DNA of 35,636 bases from an uncultured Pelagibacteraceae bacterium. Its GTDB lineage: Bacteria > Pseudomonadota > Alphaproteobacteria > Pelagibacterales > Pelagibacteraceae. A program made the translations under genes and the position numbers. The stretch covers positions 1-35,636 of the forward strand of contig CACJHW010000006.1 of NCBI GenBank assembly GCA_902593285.1. Direction: 5' to 3'. Under the pieces are notes generated by a model. It was not told where the DNA came from and ran no database searches. It saw only the letters and a program-made list of their open reading frames with translations. Shown one piece after another: positions 23,861 to 31,886 of the stretch (position 1 is its first letter; every line of letters starts with the position of its first letter).

Positions 23861-24367
23861 ATGAAAAATGTACAAAAATCAAAAAGGGCAAACAAAAGTT
23901 TGCCCTTTTTTTTTAAAGATGAATTTAAGGTTTCGTTTGTAATTATTTTTATATCGTTAATTCTATTACTCACAACTTTTACGTTTGATATAGTTCCTCC
24001 AATTTTAAATAGAGGAATTCAGCCAGCAACATTTCCAAAAGCATTATTAATTTTGATCATTGCTATGACATTAATTGTCTATTATTTAGCAACTAAAAAT
24101 CCTTGGAAAATTGAAAAAAAATTACCTAGATCATTTTTTTTAACATTGTTTAGTTTTATTTTGTTTGTAATAGTTTCCAAAGCTTTAGATTTCTTTTTAG
24201 CAATATCAGCCTTATCAATTTTTGTAGCTTATTATTGGGGTGAAAAAAGATTATTTTATTTATTATTGGTTGGAATTATTTTTCCAATCATTGTTTTTGT
24301 TTTTTTTGAGACGATTTTAGGTTTAAGATTTCCTCCAGGAATAATTACCAACATTTATTATAGCTAG
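23861..24367 (+). CDS. tctB: Tripartite tricarboxylate transporter small membrane subunit (TctB family)
   Basis: A 168-residue inner-membrane protein with four hydrophobic segments, the TctB layout (PF07331). PPILNRGIQPATFPKALL is the periplasmic loop after the first membrane segment, and GLRFPPG is near the end. The first 18 residues (Lys-rich, then PFFFKD) are encoded by a perfect terminator hairpin at 23881-23914. The recognisable TctB domain starts only at about residue 19. No ATG, GTG or TTG occurs in frame between the hairpin and the first membrane segment, so the ATG at 23861 is the only ordinary start that clears the hairpin, with TTG at 23900 inside it. The stop abuts the tctA ATG with no gap. 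Confidence 0.85.
   Translation: MKNVQKSKRANKSLPFFFKDEFKVSFVIIFISLILLLTTFTFDIVPPILNRGIQPATFPKALLILIIAMTLIVYYLATKNPWKIEKKLPRSFFLTLFSFILFVIVSKALDFFLAISALSIFVAYYWGEKRLFYLLLVGIIFPIIVFVFFETILGLRFPPGIITNIYYS
23881..23914 (+). terminator. Terminator-like hairpin inside the 5' coding region of tctB
   Basis: AAAAAGGGCAAAC (23881-23893) and GTTTGCCCTTTTT (23898-23910) form a perfect 13-pair stem with an AAAA loop, followed by TTTT. It begins 42 bases after the tctC stop and 20 bases after the tctB ATG. It looks like an intrinsic terminator for tctC that also encodes residues 8-18 of TctB. It should cut transcription of tctB-tctA relative to tctC. Confidence 0.88.
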
Positions 24368-25849
24368 ATGGATAATTTTCTTTTAATGTTGGCACCACTT
24401 TTTAGTTCTAAACTATTGTTAATTTTATTTTTTGGAACTTTATTTGGTTTGATATTAGGAGTATTACCTGGGTTAGGACCGACAACAGGTGGGGCATTAA
24501 TCTTGCCTTTTACAATGACACTTGATCCATTATCTGCAATTGTTTTATTAACTTCTATCTATTGTGCTGGAACCTATGGTGGTGCAATAACTGCTGTACT
24601 TATTAATACACCGGGGACCCCAGCAGCTGCAGCCACTTGTTTAGATGGCTATCCTTTAGCACAAAAAGGCGAGGCTGGAAGAGCTTTAGGTATGGCAACA
24701 GTCTCAAGTACTGTTGGAGGTATTTTTAGTGTCGTTATATTAGTTTTCTTTGCTCCTATACTAGCGCAACTTGCTTATGAGTTTGGTCAGCCAGAATATT
24801 TTGCATTAGCAATATTTGGTTTAACGATGCTTGCTTCAATAGGTGAAGGTAGTCCAATTAAAAATTTAATCGCAGGTGCATTTGGAATATTGATTTCTAC
24901 AGTTGGAAAAGATTTTATGACTTCAATCGACCGTTTTACTTTTGGGATCAATGAGTTAACTGAAGGAATAGGATTTATACCAGTAGTTGTTGGACTTTTC
25001 GCGATGAGTGAAATGTTAACTCAATCGACTTTAATCAATCAAGTGTTTAACAGAATAGCTTTAAAAGCAATTAAGCTTCCTAGCAAAGATGATTATAAGA
25101 AAACTTGGAAAACAATACTACGATCAAGTGGGATTGGATCATTTATTGGAGTTCTTCCTGCAGAAGGTGGAACAGTTGCGTCTTTAATTGGTTATTCTGA
25201 AGCAAAGAGATTTTCAAAAAATCCAGAAGAATTTGGAAAAGGATCTATTGAAGGCATTGCTGGTGCTGAGGCTGCAAATAACGCAGCAACAGGTGGCGCG
25301 ATGGTTCCGACTTTAGCGCTAGGTATTCCTGGTAGTGCAACAACAGCGGTTATACTTACAGGATTGATTATTCATGGTGTTAGACCTGGACCAGATTTGT
25401 TTAGAGAGCAGCCAGATTTCTTATACGGAATTTTTGGCGCAATGCTAATAGCTAATATCCTTTTTTTTATTTTTGGATTTTTTGGAGCAAAAATATTTGC
25501 AAGAATTACTTTAGTACCTAATAAAATCTTATGGCCAATGATATTTGCAGTTTCAGTATGTGGAACTTATTCTTTAAATCAATCCATAATAGATGTTTGG
25601 ATAATGTTATTTTTTGGAGTGCTAGGTTTCTTTATGAGAAGATACGGCTTTTCAGTAGTACCAGTTATTATTGGATTAATTTTGGGTGAGTTAGTTGAAG
25701 GAACTTTAAGACAATCTCTAGTTATATTTGATGGTAATTGGCTGATGTTTTTCACAAGACCAATTGCTTTAACATTCTTTATTTTGTCTTTAATTGCTTT
25801 GGCTTTTCCTTTAATAAGATCGAGGAAAATAAAAAAAAACAATGATTAA
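24368..25849 (+). CDS. tctA: Tripartite tricarboxylate transporter large membrane subunit (TctA family)
   Basis: A 493-residue permease of the TctA family (PF01970) with about eleven to twelve hydrophobic segments. LGVLPGLGPTTGGALILPF, TYGGAITAVLINTPGTPAAAA and DGYPLAQKGEAGRALG form the signature of the first repeat. GVLPAEGGTVASLIGYSEAK and ALGIPGSATTAVILTGLIIHGVRPGP (second half, shown in parts by key residues GIPGSAT and GVRPGP) form the repeat-symmetric site. It uses an ion gradient to import the acid supplied by TctC. It starts directly at the end of tctB and overlaps the SDR gene by eight bases, so transport and metabolism genes are coupled. Confidence 0.95.
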   Translation: MDNFLLMLAPLFSSKLLLILFFGTLFGLILGVLPGLGPTTGGALILPFTMTLDPLSAIVLLTSIYCAGTYGGAITAVLINTPGTPAAAATCLDGYPLAQKGEAGRALGMATVSSTVGGIFSVVILVFFAPILAQLAYEFGQPEYFALAIFGLTMLASIGEGSPIKNLIAGAFGILISTVGKDFMTSIDRFTFGINELTEGIGFIPVVVGLFAMSEMLTQSTLINQVFNRIALKAIKLPSKDDYKKTWKTILRSSGIGSFIGVLPAEGGTVASLIGYSEAKRFSKNPEEFGKGSIEGIAGAEAANNAATGGAMVPTLALGIPGSATTAVILTGLIIHGVRPGPDLFREQPDFLYGIFGAMLIANILFFIFGFFGAKIFARITLVPNKILWPMIFAVSVCGTYSLNQSIIDVWIMLFFGVLGFFMRRYGFSVVPVIIGLILGELVEGTLRQSLVIFDGNWLMFFTRPIALTFFILSLIALAFPLIRSRKIKKNND

Positions 25850-26591
25850 GTACGATTTAAATAATCGAGTGGCAGTTGTTACTGGTGGAGCCCAGGGGTT
25901 TGGTTTAGCAATAACTGAAAGATTTATTGAAGCAGGAGCTAAAGTTATAATTTGGGATATTGATGAGAATGCTGCTAGAGAAGCTATTGATAAAGTTAAA
26001 TCAGAAAACCTAAGTCATCAGGTAGTAGACGTAACTAATTTTGAAATAGTAAATAAAAATTTAGGAGAAGTAGAGAAAAAATATGGAAAAATAGATATTT
26101 TTGTCAATAATGCAGGTATTGCAGGCATGAATACCACTGTCGCTGAATATCCTTTAGATGAATGGAAAAAAGTAATGAACTTAAATTTAAATTCAGTTTT
26201 TTATTGTTGTAAAGCAGTTGTTCCATTTATGTTAAAAAATGATTACGGAAGAATAGTAAATATTGCATCTATTGCAGGGAAAGAGGGCAATCCTAATGCG
26301 AGTGCATATAGCACTTCTAAGGCTGGCGTTATCGGTTTAACAAAATCTCTAGGTAAAGAGCTAGCGCAAAAAAATATAGCTGTAAATTGTGTAACTCCAG
26401 CAGCAGCTAAAACAAGAATTTTTGATCAAATGACCGAAGAACATATAAATTATATGTTATCAAAAATTCCTAGAAACAAATTTGCAAAAGTTGAAGAATT
26501 AGCATCATTAGTTACTTGGTTAGCTAGTGAAGAAAATTCATTTTCGACAGCTGCAGTTTTTGATTTAAGTGGTGGAAGAGCTACATATTAG
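25842..26591 (+). CDS. Short-chain dehydrogenase/reductase (SDR)
   Basis: A 249-residue classical SDR. The cofactor motif TGGAQGFG starts at residue 14, NNAG is near residue 89, and catalytic Tyr156 and Lys160 lie in SAYSTSK with a Ser in NIASIAG upstream. The acidic residue after the second strand (WDID) suggests NAD+ preference. The C-terminal FDLSGGRATY is a form I associate with sugar-acid dehydrogenases in rhizobia, although automated annotation often calls these 3-oxoacyl-ACP reductases. The gene overlaps tctA by eight bases and precedes a ROK kinase by two, so it probably oxidises the imported acid or sugar. The substrate is not determined. Confidence 0.87.
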   Translation: MIKYDLNNRVAVVTGGAQGFGLAITERFIEAGAKVIIWDIDENAAREAIDKVKSENLSHQVVDVTNFEIVNKNLGEVEKKYGKIDIFVNNAGIAGMNTTVAEYPLDEWKKVMNLNLNSVFYCCKAVVPFMLKNDYGRIVNIASIAGKEGNPNASAYSTSKAGVIGLTKSLGKELAQKNIAVNCVTPAAAKTRIFDQMTEEHINYMLSKIPRNKFAKVEELASLVTWLASEENSFSTAAVFDLSGGRATY

Positions 26592-26593
26592 TT

Positions 26594-27496
26594 ATGCAAG
26601 TAGGTATTGATGTAGGAGCAACTAAAATTGAGAGCGTTGTACTCGAAGAGAATGGGAACGAAAAACATAGATCAAGAATATCATGTCCAAAGGAGTATAC
26701 TCAAATTGTAACTGCGATAAGAGATATCCATAGAAAATTAGAACAAGAGTTTAAAAAAGAACTTCCAATTGGTGTTTGTCATCCAGGAGTTCATTCTCCT
26801 CAAACAGGATTAGTAAAAAATGCTCCAAATATAACTTGGTTAGAAAAAAAACCATTTCAAAGTGATCTGCGTAAAGCTCTTGGAAAAGAAGTGTTCTGTG
26901 AAAATGATGCAAATTGTTTTGCTTTATCTGAAGCTATAGATGGAGCTGGTACACATTATAAAATCGTTTATGGTATTATATTAGGTTCAGGAGTTGGAGG
27001 TGGTTTAGTAATAGATAAAAAAATTATTACTGGCTCAAATGGAGTAGCAGGGGAATGGGGACACAACCAAATTCCATATTTTGCAGCTAAGAAAGAAAAT
27101 TTTGACTCAAGCAATGCCAGGGAAGCAGAGATTGAAAGTTTTTTATCTGGTTTAAGTTTAGCAAAAAGATTTAAGAAGCTTTATGGAAAAAATTTAAAAA
27201 CAAATGAAATTTTTGAATTAAATAGAAAGCATGATTTAGATGCCGAAAGATTTATAGATGACTTTAAAGTAAATTTAGCAATGTCTCTTTCAAGCATTAT
27301 AAATATTTTAGATCCTGATGCTTTTATATTTGGAGGAGGGGTTTCAAACGAAATTGATTTCTTGCATGAAATAGATTCATTGGTTAGAAAATTTGTTATT
27401 GGAAGAGAATATGAGGGTGTTTTTTTAAAACCTAGATACGGAGACGCTAGTGGCGTTAGAGGTGCCGCAAGACTAGGGAGAAGCGCGACATATTAG
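26594..27496 (+). CDS. ROK-family sugar kinase without the zinc-finger cysteines
   Basis: A 300-residue ROK kinase (repressor, ORF, kinase family) that would phosphorylate a hexose-type sugar with ATP. The phosphate motif VGIDVGATKIESVVL, catalytic Asp105 in CENDANCF, GIILGSGVGGGLV and GEWGHNQIPY are present. Normally GEWGHN is followed by a zinc site CxCGxxGCxE before the FLSG helix. Here the matching stretch is FDSSNAREAEIESFLSG and has no cysteine, so the zinc is lost. It lies two bases after the SDR gene, at the end of the tctA operon. It resembles fructokinase or N-acetylglucosamine kinase (NagK) branches; the substrate is open. Confidence 0.85.
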   Translation: MQVGIDVGATKIESVVLEENGNEKHRSRISCPKEYTQIVTAIRDIHRKLEQEFKKELPIGVCHPGVHSPQTGLVKNAPNITWLEKKPFQSDLRKALGKEVFCENDANCFALSEAIDGAGTHYKIVYGIILGSGVGGGLVIDKKIITGSNGVAGEWGHNQIPYFAAKKENFDSSNAREAEIESFLSGLSLAKRFKKLYGKNLKTNEIFELNRKHDLDAERFIDDFKVNLAMSLSSIINILDPDAFIFGGGVSNEIDFLHEIDSLVRKFVIGREYEGVFLKPRYGDASGVRGAARLGRSATY

Positions 27497-27610
27497 AACT
27501 TCAACTTTTGATTGAATTTATCCTTTTTAGTATTTTTCATATTTAAAAAAAACATTGATAATTATAGATAAAAATCAATATCAATTTTGAGTTGTATAGC
27601 TTTTTTTTAA

Positions 27611-27640
27611 TTATCATTTGGGAATTATTCTACTTATAGT
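27611..27640 (+). promoter_or_regulatory. Candidate promoter for the CUT1 importer operon
   Basis: TTATCA (27611-27616) and TATAGT (27635-27640) are spaced by 18 bases, 47 bases before the ATG at 27688. They lie in the largest gap of this operon region (27497-27687), which otherwise holds only AT-rich sequence with weak dyads and no convincing terminator. The -10 is a good match, the -35 moderate. Confidence 0.35.
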
Positions 27641-27687
27641 TTCGTTTTTAAAAAATAGTTAACTAAATAAAAAGAGGAAGAGAAGAT

Positions 27688-28944
27688 ATGAAAAAACTAA
27701 TGATAGCTTTAATTACATTAGCTTTCACATCTACTTCATCAATTGCAGGACCTAAGATCGAGGTATTGCACTGGTGGACGTCTGGTGGTGAAGCTGCTGC
27801 ACTTAAAGTTTTAAAAGATGATTTCGCTGCAAACGGTGGTGAATGGATGGACATGCCTGTAACAGGTGGTGGTGGAGACGCTGCTAACGTTGCATTAAAA
27901 GCAAGAATAGTTGCTGGAGATCCTCCATCTGCATCTCAAATTAAAGGACCTACAATTCAAGAGTATGACCAAGAAGGTGTTGTAGCTCCATATAACATTG
28001 ATGAAGTTGCTAAAGCTGAAGGTTGGGACAATTTATTAGACCCAATGATTGCAGCAATTCACAAGTGTGAAAATAATAGCGGACCTTATTGTGCTGCTCC
28101 AGTAAACATTCACAGAATTGACTGGATGTGGGCAAACAAAGCTGTATTTGATGCAAACGGTATTTCAGTTCCAACTACTTGGGATGAGTTAAATGCTGCT
28201 GCTGAAAAATTACAAGCTGCTGGTATCATTCCATTTGCACATGGTGGTCAAGCTTGGCAAGATGCTACAGTATTTGAAGCAGTTGCTATGGGTATTGGAG
28301 GAAATAACTATTACAAAAATTGTTATGTAGATCTTAAAGAAAGCTGTTTAAGAAGTGAAACAACAGTTAAAGTTTTTGATCAAATGAGAAAACTACAAGG
28401 GTTTACTGACGAAGGTAGTCCAGGGAGAGACTGGAACGTTGCTACTGGTATGGTTATTGAAGGAAAAGCTGGTTTCCAAATTATGGGTGACTGGGCAAAA
28501 GGTGAATTTACAGCTGCAGGAAAAGTTCCAGGTGTAGATTACTACTGTGCTGCCACTCCTTCAAATAATGGATACTTATATAACGTAGATAGTTTTATCT
28601 TTTACAAATCTAGCGATCCAGATAAACAAGCTGGCCAAAAGTTATTAGCTAAGCTTATGATGGGTAAAAACTTTCAAAAAGTTTTCAACCTTTATAAAGG
28701 TTCTATTCCGGCACGTTTAGACGTATCAATGGATGAATTTGACAAGTGTGCAAAAACATCTAATGCAGATATTAAAACTGCAGGTGCAAGCGGTGGATTA
28801 GTTCCAAGTTTTGCTCACGGTATGGCTCAAGGTAATACTATGAAAGCTGCCCTACAAGATATCATTACAGAGCACTTTAACTCTGATATGTCATCTGTAG
28901 ATGCTGCTAACGCTTTAGCTGACTCAGTTTTAGCTAATATGTAG
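27688..28944 (+). CDS. Extracellular sugar-binding protein, glucose/mannose type (GtsA-like)
   Basis: A 418-residue periplasmic binding protein of solute-binding family 1. The signal peptide covers about 20 residues (ends SSIAG). The mature start IEVLHWWTSGGEAAALKVL, then MPVTGGGGDAANVALKARIVAGDPP, APVNIHRIDWMWANK, AHGGQAWQDATVFEAVA and MGDWAKGEF follow the Pseudomonas glucose-binding GtsA pattern closely, so glucose or a related hexose is the likely ligand. It has six cysteines (127, 135, 212, 220, 287, 354); the last two match a conserved pair, and the first four could form two extra disulfides. The ribosome site (AGAGGAAGAG) is strong. The gene is followed by a strong terminator before the permease genes. 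Confidence 0.92.
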   Translation: MKKLMIALITLAFTSTSSIAGPKIEVLHWWTSGGEAAALKVLKDDFAANGGEWMDMPVTGGGGDAANVALKARIVAGDPPSASQIKGPTIQEYDQEGVVAPYNIDEVAKAEGWDNLLDPMIAAIHKCENNSGPYCAAPVNIHRIDWMWANKAVFDANGISVPTTWDELNAAAEKLQAAGIIPFAHGGQAWQDATVFEAVAMGIGGNNYYKNCYVDLKESCLRSETTVKVFDQMRKLQGFTDEGSPGRDWNVATGMVIEGKAGFQIMGDWAKGEFTAAGKVPGVDYYCAATPSNNGYLYNVDSFIFYKSSDPDKQAGQKLLAKLMMGKNFQKVFNLYKGSIPARLDVSMDEFDKCAKTSNADIKTAGASGGLVPSFAHGMAQGNTMKAALQDIITEHFNSDMSSVDAANALADSVLANM

Positions 28945-28956
28945 TATATAAAAATT

Positions 28957-28990
28957 AAAAGGCCACTTTTGATAAAGTGGCCTTTTTTTT
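28957..28990 (+). terminator. Rho-independent terminator between binding-protein and permease genes
   Basis: AAAAGGCCACTTT (28957-28969) and AAAGTGGCCTTTT (28974-28986) form a perfect 13-pair stem with a TGAT loop and a following T-run. It starts 12 bases after the binding-protein stop and ends 27 bases before the permease ATG. It should favour binding-protein mRNA over permease mRNA, with partial read-through. Confidence 0.93.
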
Positions 28991-29017
28991 TAAATCTAAA
29001 AATAAAAAATATTTATA

Positions 29018-29893
29018 ATGTTCAAGTGGTTAGAAAAAAATTTACCTAAAATTGTAATGGCTCCAGCTGTTGGTTTGATTGGCTGGTTTGTTTATGGGTT
29101 TGTACTTTGGACTTTATATATATCTTTTACCAATTCTAAAATTCTTCCGAAGTATGAACTTTGGGGATTTGGACAATATGAGAAACTTTGGGCATCAAGA
29201 AAATGGCTTATTGCAGTAGATAATTTGCTTATTTTTACAGCACTATTTTTAATCTTCTGTGTTGTTATAGGAATAATTCTTGCAATTTTTTTAGACCAAA
29301 AAATTAGAGCAGAAGGTTTGCTAAGAACGATTTACTTATACCCAATGGCGCTATCTTTTATCGTTACAGGAACCGCATGGAAATGGATATTAAATCCAAC
29401 TTTAGGTATCCAAAAAATGTTTAGAGACTGGGGTTTCGAGAACTTCACCTTTGATTGGTTAGTAGATAGGGAGATGGCCATTTATACTATAGTTATTGCA
29501 GGTGTTTGGCAATCTGCAGGGTTTGTGATGGCTCTATTTTTAGCTGGATTAAGGTCAGTAGAAGATGAAATCGTTAAGGCAGCAAAAATAGATGGTGCAA
29601 GTTTATTTACGGTTTACTGGAAGATTTTACTTCCAATGATGAGACCTGTATTTTTTACAAGCTTTGTAATTTTAGTTCATATATCTATAAAAAGTTATGA
29701 TCTTATCGTAGCACTGACACAAGGTGGGCCAGGCATATCAACAACTATGCCCGCTTTATACATGACTCAAACTGCATTTCATAAAAGCCAAGTTGGTTTA
29801 TCTGCTGCGAGTGCGATGATGATGTTTATGGCTGTAGCAGCTGTGATTATCCCATATTTATATTCAGAATTAAGGAGAGAAAATGCAAGATAG
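29018..29893 (+). CDS. Sugar ABC transporter permease (MalF/UgpA type)
   Basis: A 291-residue inner-membrane permease with about six hydrophobic segments. The cytoplasmic coupling loop EIVKAAKIDGASLFTVYWK leads into ILLPMMRP, the EAA motif that docks on the ATPase. TQGGPGISTTMPALYM near the C-terminus is common in glucose-type CUT1 systems. It pairs with the permease encoded at 29883 (11-base overlap) to form the channel for the binding protein at 27688. It sits just behind the terminator at 28957, so its expression probably depends on read-through. Confidence 0.93.
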   Translation: MFKWLEKNLPKIVMAPAVGLIGWFVYGFVLWTLYISFTNSKILPKYELWGFGQYEKLWASRKWLIAVDNLLIFTALFLIFCVVIGIILAIFLDQKIRAEGLLRTIYLYPMALSFIVTGTAWKWILNPTLGIQKMFRDWGFENFTFDWLVDREMAIYTIVIAGVWQSAGFVMALFLAGLRSVEDEIVKAAKIDGASLFTVYWKILLPMMRPVFFTSFVILVHISIKSYDLIVALTQGGPGISTTMPALYMTQTAFHKSQVGLSAASAMMMFMAVAAVIIPYLYSELRRENAR

Positions 29894-30788
29894 TTTAAAA
29901 TCTTCTTCTTATCAGCAGTTAGAACAAAAATCTAAATATACAAATATGTTTTTGAGATGGTTTTTGTATTTTATTTTAATTCTTTTTGCTTCTTATTTTA
30001 TTTTTCCACTTTACGTAATGGTTGTTACTTCGTTAAAGACAATGGAAGAGATCCGTCAAGGAACACTTTTAAGTTGGCCAAGTGGATTAAATTTGGAATC
30101 TTGGGCTGTAGCGTGGGGTGGTCGAGGATATGGAGCTGGTGACACTTTTTTAAGACCATATTTTTGGAATTCAATCAAGATGGTTGTACCAGCAGTATTT
30201 TTTTCAACTTTTATTGGAGCTATGACAGGTTATGTTTTAACTAAATGGAGATTTAAAGGAGATCAGTGGGTTTTCCTTTTTTTATTATTTGGATGTTTTA
30301 TACCTTTTCAAGCAATATTGTTACCAATGGCTAGAACTCTTGGAGTGTTAGGAATATCAAATTCTGTTGTTGGGTTAGTTTTGGTTCATACAGTTTACGG
30401 AATTCCTTTTACCACATTATTTTTTAGAAATTATTATATTTCTGTTCCAACAGAATTAGTTAAAGCCGCAAGAATTGATGGAGCAGGTTTCTTTAAAATA
30501 TTTTTCAAAATTTTACTACCAATATCTGCACCGATTATTGTTGTAACTGTAATTTGGCAATTTACACAAATATGGAATGATTTTTTATTTGGATCAACTT
30601 TCTCTTTTGGTGAGGCAGCACCAATTCAAGTTGCTTTAAATAATATGGTTTTATCAAGTACAAGTGTGAAAGAATATAATGTAGATATGGCTTCAGCTAT
30701 CATAGCCGGTATTCCAACACTTATAGTTTATGTATTGGCAGGTAAATATTTTATTAGAGGATTAACTTCAGGAGCAGTGAAAGGATAA
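29883..30788 (+). CDS. Sugar ABC transporter permease (MalG/UgpE type)
   Basis: A 301-residue inner-membrane permease, second channel subunit of the CUT1 importer. It has about six hydrophobic segments, the MalG-type opening with FPLYVMVVTSLKTMEEI, and the coupling loop ELVKAARIDGAGFFKIFFK followed by ILLPISAP. QIWNDFLFG after it is also typical. Its start overlaps the preceding permease by 11 bases, and an AGGAGA-like ribosome site lies within that gene's end. The ATPase gene follows after two bases. The predicted substrate follows the binding protein (hexose). Confidence 0.93.
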   Translation: MQDSLKSSSYQQLEQKSKYTNMFLRWFLYFILILFASYFIFPLYVMVVTSLKTMEEIRQGTLLSWPSGLNLESWAVAWGGRGYGAGDTFLRPYFWNSIKMVVPAVFFSTFIGAMTGYVLTKWRFKGDQWVFLFLLFGCFIPFQAILLPMARTLGVLGISNSVVGLVLVHTVYGIPFTTLFFRNYYISVPTELVKAARIDGAGFFKIFFKILLPISAPIIVVTVIWQFTQIWNDFLFGSTFSFGEAAPIQVALNNMVLSSTSVKEYNVDMASAIIAGIPTLIVYVLAGKYFIRGLTSGAVKG

Positions 30789-30790
30789 CA

Positions 30791-31885
30791 ATGAAAACGT
30801 TAAAAATTGAAGAACTATCAAAAAACTTTGGATCGACTGAGGTTTTGAAAAAAATTAATTTAGAAATAGATGAAGGAAATTTCCTAGTTCTTTTAGGACC
30901 ATCTGGATGCGGAAAATCAACTTTATTAAATATTATTGCAGGATTAGAAACAATTAATGAGGGCGATGTTTTTATTGATGATTATAATGTTAGCAAAGTA
31001 GAACCAAAAGACCGTAATATTGCGATGGTTTTTCAATCTTACGCTTTATACCCTTCAATGAATGTTAGAGAAAATATGATTTTTGGTCTTAAACAGGCAA
31101 AAACATCAAAAGAAAAAATACAAGAACAGTTAGAAAAAGTCTCAAAATTTCTACAGGTAGATCAATTGTTAGAAAGAAAACCTTCTCAATTATCTGGAGG
31201 ACAACGACAACGTGTTGCTATTGGTAGAGCTTTAGTGAGGGAGCCAAGAATATTTTTGTTTGACGAACCCTTATCTAACTTAGATGCAAAGCTACGGGTT
31301 GAAATGAGGAGAGAAATAAAAAAACTTCATCAACAGCTAAAAACAACAGTTGTTTATGTGACCCATGATCAAACAGAGGCAATGAGTTTGGGTACTAACA
31401 TTGCAATTATGAATCATGGATTAATTCAACAAAATGATACTCCTGAAAAGATTTATAATAAGCCAAGCAATACTTTTGTTGCAGACTTTATTGGATCCCC
31501 ATCAATGAATCTTATTAAGGGAATCTTAAAAGAAAATTCAGGAGACTTATTATTTACAGTGAGTGGGTCAAATTTAGAAATTCCAATAAAAGATTATGAT
31601 TTTAAAGATAAATCAAATTTAAATAATAAAGAAGTTTACTATGGTATTAGACCAGAACATATTTTCTTTAAAAAATTTAATGAAAGTGATTTTGAAATTA
31701 ATTTAAGAGCAGATCTTAGTGAGTACATAGGTCATGAGCAAATAATGACATTCGATTATGCAAATCAAGAAGTTTTAGCTAAATTTCCTTCTACAATTAA
31801 AATAGATCTGGGAAAACAAACAAAATTATACTTTGATTTAACACAAGCATCTTTATTTGACGCTCAAACAGAGGAAAGAATATAG
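30791..31885 (+). CDS. Sugar ABC transporter ATP-binding protein (MalK/UgpC type)
   Basis: A 364-residue ATPase. Walker A is GPSGCGKST (36-44), the Q-loop is in MVFQSYALYPSMNVREN, the signature LSGGQRQR starts at residue 134, Walker B is IFLFDEP (154-160), and switch His192 is in VTHDQTEAMSLG. A C-terminal TOBE-type regulatory domain of about 120 residues follows (GSPSMNLIKG, YGIRPEH). This domain structure is normal for MalK/UgpC homodimers that power CUT1 sugar importers. It follows the permease after two bases, and the next gene starts one base after its stop, so the transport and metabolic genes are one operon. Confidence 0.95.
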   Translation: MKTLKIEELSKNFGSTEVLKKINLEIDEGNFLVLLGPSGCGKSTLLNIIAGLETINEGDVFIDDYNVSKVEPKDRNIAMVFQSYALYPSMNVRENMIFGLKQAKTSKEKIQEQLEKVSKFLQVDQLLERKPSQLSGGQRQRVAIGRALVREPRIFLFDEPLSNLDAKLRVEMRREIKKLHQQLKTTVVYVTHDQTEAMSLGTNIAIMNHGLIQQNDTPEKIYNKPSNTFVADFIGSPSMNLIKGILKENSGDLLFTVSGSNLEIPIKDYDFKDKSNLNNKEVYYGIRPEHIFFKKFNESDFEINLRADLSEYIGHEQIMTFDYANQEVLAKFPSTIKIDLGKQTKLYFDLTQASLFDAQTEERI

Positions 31886-31886
31886 C

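Noticed and set aside
27497-27687. Terminator after the ROK kinase gene
   Set aside because: There is a T-run near 27601 but no stable stem before it; only weak AT dyads are visible.
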